This document shows positions 1 to 10,559 of a DNA stretch of 64,000 nt, piece after piece; the first letter of the stretch is position 1, and every line of letters starts with the position of its first letter. Both the position numbers and the translations under genes were made by a program. The notes under the pieces were generated by a model. The model was not told the origin of the DNA. It saw only the letters and a list, made by a program, of their open reading frames with translations, and ran no database searches. This stretch comes from Doryteuthis pealeii. Lineage: Eukaryota > Mollusca > Cephalopoda > Myopsida > Loliginidae. The stretch covers positions 3,870,696 through 3,934,695 of the forward strand of contig CM042176.1 of assembly GCA_023376005.1 (NCBI GenBank), in the 5' to 3' direction.

Positions 1-693
1 AGAACTAGTCAGTGGTCTTGTAACATTTTAACTAAAGGGGGTTCAGAGGTGTCGAAAGAAATTGTTCTATCACTCTTGTAACGGATTGGATAATTCTTAA
101 ATCGGAAAGTCGTTGGTAATTGTGTTACATAATTCGTGGGTAGCCTACGAATTATGTCTTTAAGTGTAGTTAAAATTCAAATAACGGAACGGTAAATTGA
201 AAGTTACTGCTAGCTGTTATATGTAATGACCCTTACTTGACCCCGACTTCCGCCATCGGGAAAGTGTGAGAACGGACAAAGGGTTTAGTAAGCAGATTTA
301 GGCCGTTAGTCAGAAGGAGCAGACGTAAGATTCATTCGCTCCTGAGATGCCTACTTCTCACCGCGCGGTTAGAAACCTTTTTCGGCTGTGTGTTTCTAAT
401 AAAGAATATGAAAAACAAATGTGTTGCTTAATTAAAAATCAAGAAATAAGCACAGGCGATCAGCCCAGGAGAAGGAAGAATCAGCCCAGAGTAAGATGGC
501 CAGCGACGAAGTAAGAACGAGAAGAACAAGTAAGAGCCCATCTTATTTCCACCTTGGAGAAAAGAATAAGATGTGTGTGGGTTTAATATGGGAAAGATTC
601 CAAGGTCGTTAACCTATGAAAATTTAATCGGAAACTTCTCATCGAACCCGGGATCCCTCATGTCGTAATCGTAGGCTTCACGGAACTTCGATC
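1..693. other. Unassigned AT-rich sequence, possible LTR remnant
   Basis: No gene is recognisable. An 11-bp inverted repeat (ACATAATTCGT at 127-137, ACGAATTATGT at 147-157) can form a hairpin. A GC-richer stretch (about 235-385) is followed by AATAAAG at 398-404, an order (promoter-like GC block, then polyadenylation signal) sometimes seen in LTRs. No paired LTR or primer-binding site is visible, so this stays a weak suggestion. Confidence 0.25.
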
Positions 694-707
694 TGAACCC
701 TTTATTC

Positions 708-1307
708 CGCCCTGTCGGCTGGGACGTTAGAATGCACCGACCGAACCTCTGCAGAGGGCTAAGACTCCCCCAATGGGGCCACCTGTTGGCCGTGGGTGGC
801 GACCCGTGATGCTTAAGGATAGAGCCCAGGTGGATGAGCAGTTCATGACATGCAATACTCCACTTTGGCCCTATCTTGGGCTAGACGGGCGGTCGGAGAG
901 TCCCCCTCCGATCAATTGGCTGGTCACGTCAAGCCCTAGCACCTATATGATTTTCCCAACTCTATTGCCCCTATGGCAAGCCCCAACCCCTTTTTATCAT
1001 ATGGGTGCTAGAAGGCGGTGGCTGCGGGTCTACATGTCCCGGGAATGACGTTAAACTCTATCTGATGGTGGGGTTCCAGTTTTGGAGGTTTGGAGAATGT
1101 GGAGCACCCCTTCATCACCATTGCTCCCTGGTCCACTCTGACACGGAGTGGTAGTACCTGTTAGGGTCCCATCTATGGGTTAAATAGAAAAAATGTATTT
1201 ATAAAAAAATTGTATTATCCATTAAGAATTGATTTATTTCAAAACTTTATCGGCATTAAATGACCCACTGAGGTTGATATGCCATAAAACAAAACAAACC
1301 AAACCAA
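708..1307 (+). mobile_element. Retroposon family A, near full length, with 14-bp target duplication
   Basis: This copy is flanked by a perfect 14-bp direct repeat, TGAACCCTTTATTC, at 694-707 and 1308-1321, which defines its ends exactly. It starts CGCCCTGTCGGC and ends in an A/C-rich tail (ATAAAACAAAACAAACC). Other copies lie at 6542-7160, 18478-18872, 23466-23934, 24231-24638, 37768-38450 and 57445-57963. They share the 3' end and differ at the 5' end, which is typical of target-primed reverse transcription. A 91-codon frame (773-1048) reads similarly in three copies, but that follows from DNA similarity and I see no known domain. It could be a SINE or a LINE 3' end; no tRNA, 7SL or 5S head is evident. 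Confidence 0.8.
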
Positions 1308-1330
1308 TGAACCCTTTATTCAATCCACCG

Positions 1331-1500
1331 GCGTAGATGGGACCCTAACAGCTACTACTACTCCGAGCCCTAGGAATAATGACGATAAAGGGGGGTACTC
1401 CACATTCCCCAGAGCTCTAAACTAGAATCTCATTCACAGATAGAGTTTAACGTCATACCCAGGACATTAAGACCCGCAACCACCGTCTTCTAGCATATTG
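1331..1500 (-). repeat. Retroposon family A fragment
   Basis: The minus strand matches the 3' half of family A (GATGGGACCCTAACAG, then ACATTCCCCAGAG, then GTTTAACGTCAT). It lies in inverted orientation just after the complete copy at 708-1307 and is more diverged than most copies. No target duplication was found. Confidence 0.7.
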
Positions 1501-2027
1501 TTGTGGCCTAGTTAGGGGCCAGAATAAAGACACAAGAGAGGAAATGAGTTAAGCAAATATATTAACAAAGAACTATAATACAAACTTATACAAATGAGAA
1601 GGTACTCGCGAGGCGGTCTTATCAACTGTCCGATAAAATATTGACTCTCGCTTAAGTGCAGATTTTTGAAGCCTGTGCAATTTTGCTTTTGCCCTCCCTT
1701 AATAATCGACATGGTTTTTTTTAATATATCTCCGTTTCTAGCTAAAATAGTGTTAAATAATTACAAAATACCAGGTTTCATTTAATTATTTATTTAGTTA
1801 TCATTCCCACTTTTCCCTTTGTTCTCTTAAAAAAATCAGTCCATTAATACTTTTTCTCGTCTTTTGCATTTCTTCGAGTTGCGTCACGCGTCATGACATC
1901 TTCGCATACGTGGATCGCGGCTTGCCTTTCAAAAATATAACGCTGATCAAATACAGTTACATAACTAAAAAGATTTTCATCTCCTGTCACCTATAAAAAC
2001 ATCCATCATTTTCTTCACCCCAAGATA
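1501..2027. other. Unassigned AT-rich spacer
   Basis: I see no gene, RNA or structured repeat here. A 66-codon minus-strand frame (1512-1712) has no recognisable motif and is probably spurious. Confidence 0.4.
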
Positions 2028-2075
2028 CATCCTGATAAAGGTTTAATGAAACCGAAATGTTTAAACATCAATAAT
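2028..2075 (+). ncRNA. Degenerate hammerhead-like motif (G8 changed to A)
   Basis: CTGATAA at 2032-2038 is followed by a hairpin (GGTTT/GAAACC), GAA at 2054-2056, the 12-bp self-complementary ATGTTTAAACAT at 2057-2068, and C at 2069 in the cleavage position. That is the hammerhead layout, but the core reads CUGAUAA where CUGANGA is required, so catalytic G8 is lost. No stem I pairing is visible. It is probably an inactive relic. Confidence 0.4.
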
Positions 2076-2128
2076 TAAATTCATCCCATTTTCGGAACAC
2101 TTGCTTTTTCAAATTTTCTTTATATATA

Positions 2129-2753
2129 TCTTATTATAATGGAGATTGTGTTTTTCTGTATGTAACCGAAACTATATTACTACTCAAGTCACAATTCCCT
2201 TAGTTATTTACGTCACATTTCTCCATGATTCTATTTCTATTATCAACACACCTCAATTAATAATAAACTGTTTGACATTATTAATACTGTTTGGTCTTAC
2301 CTAAATACTAATAACATGCAATTGTATTTATATATACACAAATACCAGTTTTCCAGTGGTAAACGTAAGCTAATTTGCATTAAAAAAAAACTGATTTTAA
2401 TAAGAATGTGCTTGGTATTATTGATTTCTAATTGTTTGGTTTTATCTTAATGAATATGAGTAAAAATCTCTTCAATAAATCCTAAAGAATTCATTAACAA
2501 GAAGAAATAACTGTAATTTTATTCTTTACTTCTAGTTTTAACTAAATAGTTAATTTAGGAAAATTTAGCATTGAAAAACGGATGTGATGAAAGAGTAAGT
2601 TTCAGTTGTTCTATTTTCCGATTATACCCCTCCGTTTCAAATCTTTTTATTTGAATTCTTAATTAGTTTCATTAGCCTTTTCTGATTTAATCTAATATTT
2701 TTATTACATTTAACTTAAATACTTGCACCCGGAGGGTGCATATAATTTGCTAA
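2129..2753 (+). mobile_element. Non-autonomous Helitron, complete (625 bp)
   Basis: The 5' end is TC (TCTTATTATAATGGAGATT). The 3' end is CTAA, preceded by a hairpin GCACCC-GGA-GGGTGC and a short spacer. The element sits between A (2128) and T (2754) with no target duplication. These are the hallmarks of Helitrons, which move by rolling-circle replication. No Rep/helicase frame is present, so it depends on another element. A second copy with the same ends lies at 60945-61567 and an inverted one at 20763-21368; fragments lie near 33.4, 36.6, 41.1 and 48.9 kb. Confidence 0.85.
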
Positions 2754-2806
2754 TATATATATATATAATATAATATTATATATCTTATATATATATATTA
2801 TATTAT
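2754..2806. repeat. (TA)n microsatellite
   Basis: TA-rich tract directly abutting the Helitron 3' end. Confidence 0.9.
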
Positions 2807-3265
2807 GAGATGTGGGGTAACTTAACAGAGAAGATGAAATATCGAGTTAGTCCAACTTCGGGTGATTGTCACTTTATATTAACTCAACTCTTTATATTCG
2901 TTGCGCCATGTGTCCTATTGGAACTTTCTTTGTATAGTCTATTTTTTCTTAATTGTTCACCCGGTCGCTTCGACTTGATTAGGAGAAAAAAAAAATCTAG
3001 TGAAAAAAAGATGTTTGTTTTTTTAAAATAAGTTTTTTAGAATATTTTTGAAAGAGTTCTAAACCCCTCCCCCGGCCACCCAAATGTACCCTTTTGGAGT
3101 TTTATGAAAACCTTGGCTCCAACCCTCTAACTCTTCAACCTTTCACATTTCCCGTGTCGAACTGGTTCGATAGATACAAACATTTTGAATAAATACAACT
3201 GGCACAAGTTCAATTTGTTGACAAGTGCTACTTAATCGTATTTCATCCAATGATGTTAGAAGGTT
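2807..3265. other. Unassigned spacer
   Basis: No gene is recognised. A 73-codon frame (2810-3031, plus) has a hydrophobic stretch but no family resemblance and ends in homopolymer-rich sequence. I regard it as chance. Confidence 0.35.
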
Positions 3266-3524
3266 AAAGAGAGAGAGAGAAAGAGAGAGAGAGAGAGGGG
3301 GGGTAGCGAGAGGAGAGAAAGGGAGATAATAAAGAGTGAGGGAAAGAAGGAAAGAGAAGAAAGAAAGAATAGAATGATAAAAGAGAGGAAGAAGAGAGAG
3401 GGTGAGAGAGAGAGAGAGAGAGGAAATATTAAAAGAGCGATAGAAACGGACATAGAAAAAAGAAAGAAAGAAAGAAAGAAAGAAGAAAGAAAGAAAAGAA
3501 AGAAAGAAAGAAAGAAAGAAGAAT

Positions 3525-3560
<36 letters not shown>

Positions 3561-4824
3561 ATTAAGAGCAAGGAAAAAGGAGAAGAGAGAAAAATAGAAA
3601 GATAAAGAAAAAGAGAGAGAAAGATATATATATATATTATTATTAATATAATATATATATATACACACACGAACATATGTATTATATATATATATATATA
3701 AGAGAGAGAAGAGAGAGAGAGGGAGAAACAGAGCAGCAGAGACCGAGAAAGTGACAGAGAGAGACTGAGACAGAGACAGAGAGAGACAGAGAGACAGAGA
3801 TAATTAAGGGCTGAGAAAAGGAATTAAATAGAAAGAGAGACGAGAGAGAGGGGGGCGAGGAAAGGGGGAGAATAGGGGAGATAGTACAAGAACGAGATAA
3901 AGGAAAAACAGAAAAACAGAAAAAAAGAAAAAAGAACAGAAAGAAAGAGATAGTGAGAAAAAAGAGAGAGAGAGAAAGAGAGATGGAGTGAGATAATAAA
4001 GAGTGAGAGAAAGAAGAAAGAGAAAATAGAAAGAAAGAACGAAGAAAGAAGAACAGAGAGGAGAAGTGAAGAGAGAATAATAACGCAGCGAGAGAAAAGG
4101 TAAAACAGAAAACAGAAAGAAAGAAAGAGATAGTGAGAAAGAGAGAGAGAGAGAGAGAAAGAGAGATGGAGTGAGATAATAAAGAGTGAGAGAAAAGAAG
4201 AAAGAGAAAGAAGAAGAAGAGGAGGGGGATTGAGAAGAAAGGGGGGCAGAAAAATAAAGCACGAGAGAAAGGAGAAAAAAAAACAGAAGAAAGAAGAAGA
4301 GGGTGGAGTGAGAGAAAGAAAGATAGTAAGAGATTAAGAGGGAGAGAAAAGGAGAAAGAGAAAGAAAGAAGAAAGAAGAAGAGTGGGAGACTGTGTGAGA
4401 GAAAGAGAGAGAGAAAAAGGGAAATAGACAGAGTGAGAGGGATAATAACGGAGCAAGAGAAAAACAGAAAAAGAGAAGAAAGAAAAGAGAAAGAAGAAAG
4501 AAAGAAAGAAAGAACGAAAGAAGAAGAGAAAGAAAGAAAGAAAGAGTGAGAGAAAGAGAGAAAGCGATTATGAGTGATGGAAAAAGAGAAAGAAAGAAAA
4601 GAGTAGAGAGAGTGTGTAAGAGAGAGAGAAGAGAGAGGGGGTAAGAGGGAAATAGAGAGAGTGAAAGGGATAATAAAAAGCAAGAGAAAAAACCGAAAAC
4701 AGAAGAAAGAAAGAAAGAAGAAAGGTAGAAAGAAAGAAAGAAAGAGAGAGTGACTGAGGAAAGAGAAATAGAGAGAAAGAGAGATAGAGAGAAAGAGATT
4801 ATGAGTGATAAAAAGAGAAAGTTT

Positions 4825-4861
<37 letters not shown>

Positions 4862-5381
4862 TGTGTGAGAGAAAGAGAGAAAAAGAGGGAAATAGAGAGA
4901 GTGGGAGGGATAATAAAGAGAAAAACCGAAAAACAGAAGAGAGAAAGAAAGAAAGTTAGAAGAAAGAGAATGAAAGAGAGAGTGAGTGAGAGAAAGAGAG
5001 AGAGATAGATAGAAGAGAGAAGTAGAGAGAGAAAGAGATTATGAGTGATAGAAAAAGAGAAAGTTTAAGAAAGAAAGAAGAGAAAGAAAGAACAGAGTGG
5101 AGAGAGTGTGAGAGAGAAAAGAGAGAGAAAAGAGGTAAATAGAGAGAGTGGGGAGGGATAATAAAGAGCAAGAGAAAAACCGAAAAACAGAAGAAAGAAA
5201 GAAGAAGAAAGAAAGAAAGGTAGAAAGAAAAGAAAGAAAGAAAGAAAGAGTGAGAAGAGTGAGAGAGTGTGAGGAGAGAAAGAGAGAGAAAGAGGTAAAT
5301 AGAGAGAGTGAAAGGGATAATAAAGCGCAAGAGAAAAACCGAAAAACAGAAGAAAGAAAGAAGGTAGAAGAAGAAAGAAAG

Positions 5382-5416
<35 letters not shown>

Positions 5417-5594
5417 GTGAGAGAGTGTGAGAGAGAAAGAGAGAGAAAGAGGTAAATAGAGAGCGTGAAAGGGATAATAAAGCGCAAGAGAAAAACCGAA
5501 AAACAGAAGAAAGAAAGAAAGAAAGAATGAGAGTGAGTGAGAGAAAGAGAGATAGAGAGAAAGAGATCATGAGTGATAGAAAAAGAGAAAGTGT

Positions 5595-5638
<44 letters not shown>

Positions 5639-5818
5639 GTGAGAGAGTGTGTGAGAGAAAGAAAGAGGATAAAGAGCAAGAAAAACCGAAAAAACAGAAG
5701 AAAGAAGAAAGGTAGAAAGAAAGAAAGAAAGAAAGAAAGAAAGGTAAAAATAGAACGAAAAAAAAAAGAGTTAGTGAGAGAAGACAGACAGAGAGAGAAG
5801 AGGGGAAAGAGACAGAGA

Positions 5819-5852
<34 letters not shown>
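3266..5852. repeat. Purine-rich (GA/GAAA)n tract with higher-order repeat
   Basis: About 2.6 kb is almost pure A/G on the plus strand, interrupted by a TA block near 3624-3700. Long reading frames here (Ser/Leu/Phe on minus, Arg/Glu/Lys on plus) are artefacts of composition. A landmark, GGGATAATAAAG followed by AGAAAAACCGAAAAACAG, recurs near 4440, 4669, 4908, 5154, 5317, 5472 and 5671. The simple repeat is therefore organised in units of about 155-245 bp. Such mirror-symmetric homopurine DNA can form triplexes. Confidence 0.9.
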
Positions 5853-5856
<4 letters not shown>

Positions 5857-6467
5857 GCCATCTAAACACACAAAACACCCGTACATTTAAAAAAAAATGG
5901 CTTTTTGGTATTTATTTTTTTCTAAAAATCTCTACAAATCTCTCAAATTACCAAAAGTCGAAAAGGCAAAACAAGAAAGAATTTCAAATTGAAAGAGTCC
6001 TTCACAATAACAAACACACTGACATATGTAATACGCAACAAGCATCTGTCATGAATGGGTACAATGGGTGCAACAGACTTCTGTTACAACCGTTTGGTCA
6101 GAAAAAGTTTAATTTGGCTTTTAAAAGGTTTTCGCTTGTCATGTGGTTTGTATCGAAATACTTTAAACATACGCTCATTTCTTTTTGGGCGCCGGTGGTT
6201 GTCTTCAGTGATGTTTTTATGCAAAGTTCATTGGGATGTTTCGGGTCTTACAACATCATACATCCCTCGCATTGCAGACCCCACCAGAGGCGATCTAACT
6301 CTGGTGCAACCACCTTTTCTTAACCGCTAAAAAGACATGATGGGGAAAATCTTTTTTTTATACTGGACGGTTGTTGACCTCATCCCAAATATAATGTGGA
6401 GTTTAAAAAGTATCGAGACCGAAGATGTATTGGTGTGTTTGAAAGTGGGGGTTCATTTTACACTTCA
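5853..6467. repeat. Dispersed repeat H
   Basis: The part from about 6235 to 6330 (TTTCGGGTCTTACAACATCA, then AGACCCCACCAGAGGCGATC) is homologous to the minus strand of 18965-19234. Parts at 6124-6157 and 6398-6450 reappear joined together at 7625-7720, so the latter is a deletion derivative. Overlapping frames of about 90 codons exist, but the two homologous loci do not keep one frame, so I do not call a gene. Confidence 0.5.
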
Positions 6468-7189
6468 ACTTTTTACTCGTAAATTCCTACTATAAAATTA
6501 GGCTTGGCTCTGATAATGCCCAAGCCTAATTTTATGGTAGGTTTGGTTTGTTTTGTTTTACGGCATATCAACCTCAGTGGGTCATTTAATGCCGATAAAG
6601 TTTTGAAATAAATCAATTCTTAATGGATAATACAATTTTTTTATAAATACATTTTTCTATTTAACCCATAGATGGGACCCTAATAGGTACTACCACTCCG
6701 GGTCAGAGTGGACCAGGGAGCAATGGTGATGAATGGGATGCTCCACATTCCCCAAACCTCCAAAAACTGGAACCTCACCATCAGATAGAGTTTAACGTCA
6801 TTCCCAGGACATGTAGAGACCACAGCCACCGCCTTCTAGCACCCATATGATAAAAAAGAGTTGGGGCTTGCCATAAGGGCAATAGGGTTGGGAAAATTAT
6901 ATAGGTGCTAGGGCTTGACGTGACCAGCCGATTGATCGGAGGGGGCCTCTCCGACCGCCCGTCTAGCCCAAGATAGGGCCAAAGTGGAGTATTGCATGTC
7001 ATGAACTGCTCATCCACCTGGGCTATCCTTAAGCATCACGGGTCGCCACCCACGGCCAACAGGTGGCCTCATTGGGGGAGTCTTACCCCTCTGCAGAGGT
7101 CCGTCGGTGCATTCTAACGCCCCAGCCGACAGGGCGGTTTTTTGGAACCTCCGACGGGACTTTTATGGTAGGAATTTACGAGTAAAAAG
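6468..7189. mobile_element. Short near-perfect palindrome split by a family A insertion
   Basis: With 6542-7160 plus one target duplication removed, the flanks join into a palindrome of about 90 bp. The left arm (CTTTTTACTCGTAAATTCC, continuing ATAAAATTAGGCTTGG) pairs with a right arm beginning CCAAGCCTAATTTTAT and ending TTTACGAGTAAAAAG, around a loop of about 10 nt. It could be a foldback/MITE-like element that predates the family A insertion. Confidence 0.6.
6542..7160 (-). mobile_element. Retroposon family A, longest copy, 12-bp target duplication
   Basis: TTTTATGGTAGG flanks this copy at 6530-6541 and 7161-7172. It is the longest copy, carrying about 24 bp beyond the 5' end of the 708-1307 copy. 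On the minus strand it ends in the tail GGTTGATATGCCGTAAAAC and an A/C-rich end. A 78-codon minus frame (6781-7017) parallels frames in two other copies. The target duplication and A-rich tail support retroposition. Confidence 0.85.
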
Positions 7190-7624
7190 ATTACCTTTTG
7201 ATGTTATTTATTTATTTATTTATTTTTTTGGTACTCTAAAATAAAACGTCAGATTTTAATCATCGTCGACGAAAAAACAAAATTACGGTCATAAAGGAGG
7301 ATTCAATTTAGGCCTAAATTGTAAAGCGAGCCTCCACTTTAAAACTAAACATTCTCACAATAAAACTTTTAGAATATACACATTGAAGTGAATATTAAAA
7401 TAAATAAATAAAATATATTTAGTATTGTAAAATAACGGGTGCAAGAAAAATAAAACATTTATTGCAAAAACACGGACATAAAAAAATTAGTTTTTTTATA
7501 CAATAGAACCCCCTTCTATTGTAAAAAAAAACAAACATTTTTCCCCTTACAATGAATCTTTTAGGGGGTCTTTTTAAAGCATTAATAAAATTCTGTAACC
7601 CCCCCCCCAAAAAAAAAAAAATTT
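7190..7624. other. Unassigned AT-rich spacer
   Basis: Homopolymer runs (A, T, C) and short frames only; nothing recognisable. Confidence 0.4.
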
Positions 7625-7790
7625 TAAAGGTTTTTGCTTGTCATGTGGTTTGTATCGAAATGTAATGTGGAGTTCAAAACGTATTGAGACCGAAGATGTA
7701 TCGGTGTGTTTTGGTTTCTTTGTTAAATGACATATCAACTGTCCTGTGTTATTTAATGCTAAAGACATCCTTGTCGAAGAACAGTAGTGG
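7625..7790 (+). repeat. Deletion derivative of repeat H ending in the shared tail
   Basis: The segment joins sequence like 6124-6157 directly to sequence like 6398-6450, then continues into AAATGACATATCAACTGTCC. That last part is a diverged reverse version of the tail used by family A and the 5S-headed SINEs. Confidence 0.45.
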
Positions 7791-8286
7791 TGCTACTTAA
7801 CCAATAACTGGGAGGATGAGGAGGTTCATACCTTTCCCAAGGGTTTTAATCCGAAAGTAGACGTAAAACATTTACATATATACACACATATATACATATA
7901 TATATACATAGGTAAAAAAAGGCTTAAAAATTGGCCATTTTGCGATTATAGATCTATTTCTGCTCACAATTAACTTTGAACCACTTTTGTTTGTGAATCT
8001 GCGTTACGCCTCAAAGATACGTGGTTCAAAGATAATTGACCTGAAAAAATGTAAAAGTTTTCAAATTGTTCCCTCCTGTTTAAGACTCTCAAGTCTTTTT
8101 TTTTTTTTTAGAAAGAAAGAAAGAAAAGATTCAGTTCTCCACCACACTGATAAGTTTCGCGGGTAGGGGAGGGGAGAAAATTCTTGATATTTCTGATTTT
8201 TTGGGGGCCATAATTTGGTAAATTGTCAATATTGAATGGAATTTGTAGAGTTTGTTAAAATAGCTTACAAGAGATGAGCAAAGATT
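7791..8286. repeat. Region with a partial copy of the foldback core
   Basis: At about 7968-8070 the sequence AATTAACTTTGAACCA ... TGCGTTACGCCTCAAAGATA ... TTGACCTGAAAAAATG repeats the centre of the palindrome at 8287-8690, so two copies of that hairpin core lie about 0.5 kb apart. The rest holds no recognisable feature. Confidence 0.55.
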
Positions 8287-8690
8287 TTGGGGTTAAATCA
8301 AACTTAACGGACCTAAATTCCACCATCGTATGTCACCCCACCGAAAAAAAAAAACACCAAAAATCAGGGAATTAACCGAATTTAATGAAATTTTCAGTGT
8401 TGACATATTAATGAATAAAAGATATAATGCACCAGTTATTTTATCTAAAAGCTTTTACATTCTTTCAGGTCAGTTAACTTTGAACCAAGTATATTTGTGA
8501 ATCTGTGTTACGCCTCAAAGATACGTGGTTTAAAATTAACTGACCTGAAAAAATGTACGAGTTTTCAAATAAAATATCTAGTGAATTATGTTGTTTTTTC
8601 ATTAATATATCAACACTGAAAATTTCATTAAATTCGGTTAATTCCATACGATGGTGGAATTTATGTCCGTTAAGTAGGATTTAACCCAAA
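8287..8690. mobile_element. Long foldback (inverted-repeat) element, about 404 bp
   Basis: The two halves are reverse complements over most of their length. The left starts TTGGGGTTAAATC and the right ends GATTTAACCCAAA. Internal matches include GAATTAACCGAATTTAATG with CATTAAATTCGGTTAATTC, and CAGGTCAGTTAACTTT with the closing AATTAACTGACCTG. The central loop contains TGTGTTACGCCTCAAAGATA. There is no reading frame, so it is a non-autonomous foldback or MITE of unknown superfamily. Confidence 0.65.
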
Positions 8691-8691
8691 T

Positions 8692-8725
8692 GTTCTATTT
8701 AACCCACAGATGGGACCCTAACAGA
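8692..8725 (-). repeat. Family A fragment
   Basis: CTATTTAACCCACAGATGGG followed by ACCCTAACAG matches the internal part of family A on the minus strand. Only about 34 bp remain. Confidence 0.5.
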
Positions 8726-9180
8726 CAGTAGATAGTAATATCAGAACTAAAAACAAAACAAACATGCAGTTTACGTGACAAACCAGCGGAAAATTCCAAA
8801 TATGCCGGTATATTAAAAAATTGAAAAGATATAACAAGTATCTGCAAAGATTCCTTCTCAATGTTTTTTTTTTTTTTTTTTTTTCGCCATGGCATGATTT
8901 AAGCTGAACATGATTGAAACCGTGGTCCCTGGACCGGGTACGGAGCCAAGCCCAGACAGAAAACAAAAAAAAAAAAAAAAAAAAAAAACAAACGAGAGAC
9001 AATAGACAGAGGAGGTGGAAAGACAGAGAGTAGAAAGAGCAAATGACAGACAAAGTAGGAGACTCCGCTTGGCACATGTCAAAAGTCGTACTGAACAATC
9101 ATTTTATTCAGCTGGTAGCTGATAAGGCCTCTTGAGTTTTCAACACCTCTAGATTAAAAGATTAAGTTTTCTTTCTATAG
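8726..9180. other. Unassigned spacer with poly(T)/poly(A) runs
   Basis: Homopolymers at about 8863-8884 (T) and 8967-8988 (A) lie in opposite orientation. Frames crossing them (for example 8718-9098, minus) are dominated by Phe or Lys runs and are not credible genes. Confidence 0.4.
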
Positions 9181-9220
9181 TAAGATTGATAAATACTCGC
9201 GGGGACTCTATTTGTGGATT

Positions 9221-10410
9221 TACGGGGCCATTCTTTTAAGTAGTTAACATTTTCAATTGTTTATATCTACTACATGAATGGCAATTTCTGTCTGTCTTTG
9301 TATAACCAGTTGGCGCTACACCAGTCATCCGATGATGATGAAACTTTAATACACATGTTAAGTTAATATTCAGGAACATGACTCTGCAGACTACGGGGTC
9401 TTTCTTTTAAGTAGTGAACATTTTCAAATTGTTTATATCTACTACATGAATGGCAATTTCTGTCTGTCTTTGTATAACCAGTTGGCGCATATATCAGTCA
9501 TCCGATAATGATGAAACTTTATACACATGTTAAGTTAATATTCAGGATCAGGACTCTGCAGACTACGGGGTCTTTCTTTTAAGTAGTGAACATTTTCAAT
9601 TATTTATATCTACTACATGAATGGCAATTTCTGTCTGTCTTTGTATAACCAGTTGGTGCCTACACCAGTCATCCGATCACGATGAAACTTTATACACATA
9701 TTAAGTTAATATTCAGGAACAGGACTCTGCAGACTACGGGGTCTTTCTTTTAAGTAGTTAACATTTTCAATTGTTTATATCTACTACATGAATAGCAATT
9801 TCTGTCTGTCTTTGTATAACCAGTTGGCGCATACACTAGTCATCCGATCACGATGAACTTTATATACATGTTAAGTTATATTCAGGAACAGGAATCTCTC
9901 TGTGGATTATGGGACAATTCTGGGGGGGGGCACATTTTCGATTGCTTATATCTACTACATGATTTGCAATTTCTGCCTGTCCGTAATATAACCAGTTGGT
10001 GCCTGCATCAATCATCCGATCATGATGAAATTTTATACACATTTGAATTTGATATACAAGAACATGACGAAGCTACGAAGCCATTATTTTGAGGGAGTGC
10101 ATATTTTCCATTGTTGATATTTACTACATAAATGGCAATTTTTGTCTGTCTGAGTATATCCAGTTGGCACCTACACCAGTTATCCGATCATGATGAAACG
10201 TTATACACATGTTAAGTTAATATTCAGGAACAGGACTCCCGTGCCCATTCTTTTAGAAGTTAATATTTTCCATTGTTGATATCTACTACATAAATGGCAA
10301 TTTCTACCTATCTGAGTATATCCGGTTGTCACCTACACCAGTTACCCGATCATGAGGAAACTTTATACACATGTTGAGTTAATATTCAGGAACAGTGTAT
10401 TTTGGCAGAA
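9221..10410 (+). repeat. Tandem repeat, unit about 172 bp, about 7 copies
   Basis: The landmark TACGGGG recurs at 9221, 9392, 9564 and 9735, with weaker copies near 9908, 10075 and 10238. Each unit runs through TTTATATCTACTACATGAAT, GGCAATTTCTGTCTGTCTTT, a variant of CCAGTTGGCGC, CATCCGAT and ATGAAACTTTATACACATG. Later units are more diverged. Short frames inside are not shared between units. Confidence 0.9.
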
Positions 10411-10427
10411 TTTTTTCTTTTAAACAT

Positions 10428-10520
10428 GTTTCCTTGAACTCTACTGACGATTCGTGTCGGATGAGTTTTTGTTCGATCCTTTTTAATTTTTCTGGCCATC
10501 TTTTTAATGTCACATTCTCA
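10428..10520 (-). pseudogene. Penelope-like element N-terminal fragment
   Basis: The minus strand encodes a peptide like KLKRIEQKLIRHESSVEFK, matching the KLARKLE...KLVRQELSVQF segment found downstream of hammerhead motifs at 12.8, 13.4 and 28.4-28.9 kb. It lies in inverted orientation relative to the next fragment (10560-10776). Confidence 0.5.
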
Positions 10521-10559
10521 CAAACTTGTGACCCCCCCCCGTCCTAGAAAAATCTCTAC

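Noticed and set aside
773..1048. Conserved protein in family A (similar frames at 6781-7017 and 23724-23927)
   Set aside because: DNA identity among copies alone explains the similarity; no start, stop or domain is conserved and other copies are broken.
3143..5890. Long reading frames (up to 333 codons) in the purine tract
   Set aside because: Their products are Ser/Leu/Phe or Arg/Glu/Lys runs from a simple repeat, and overlapping frames on both strands are equally open.
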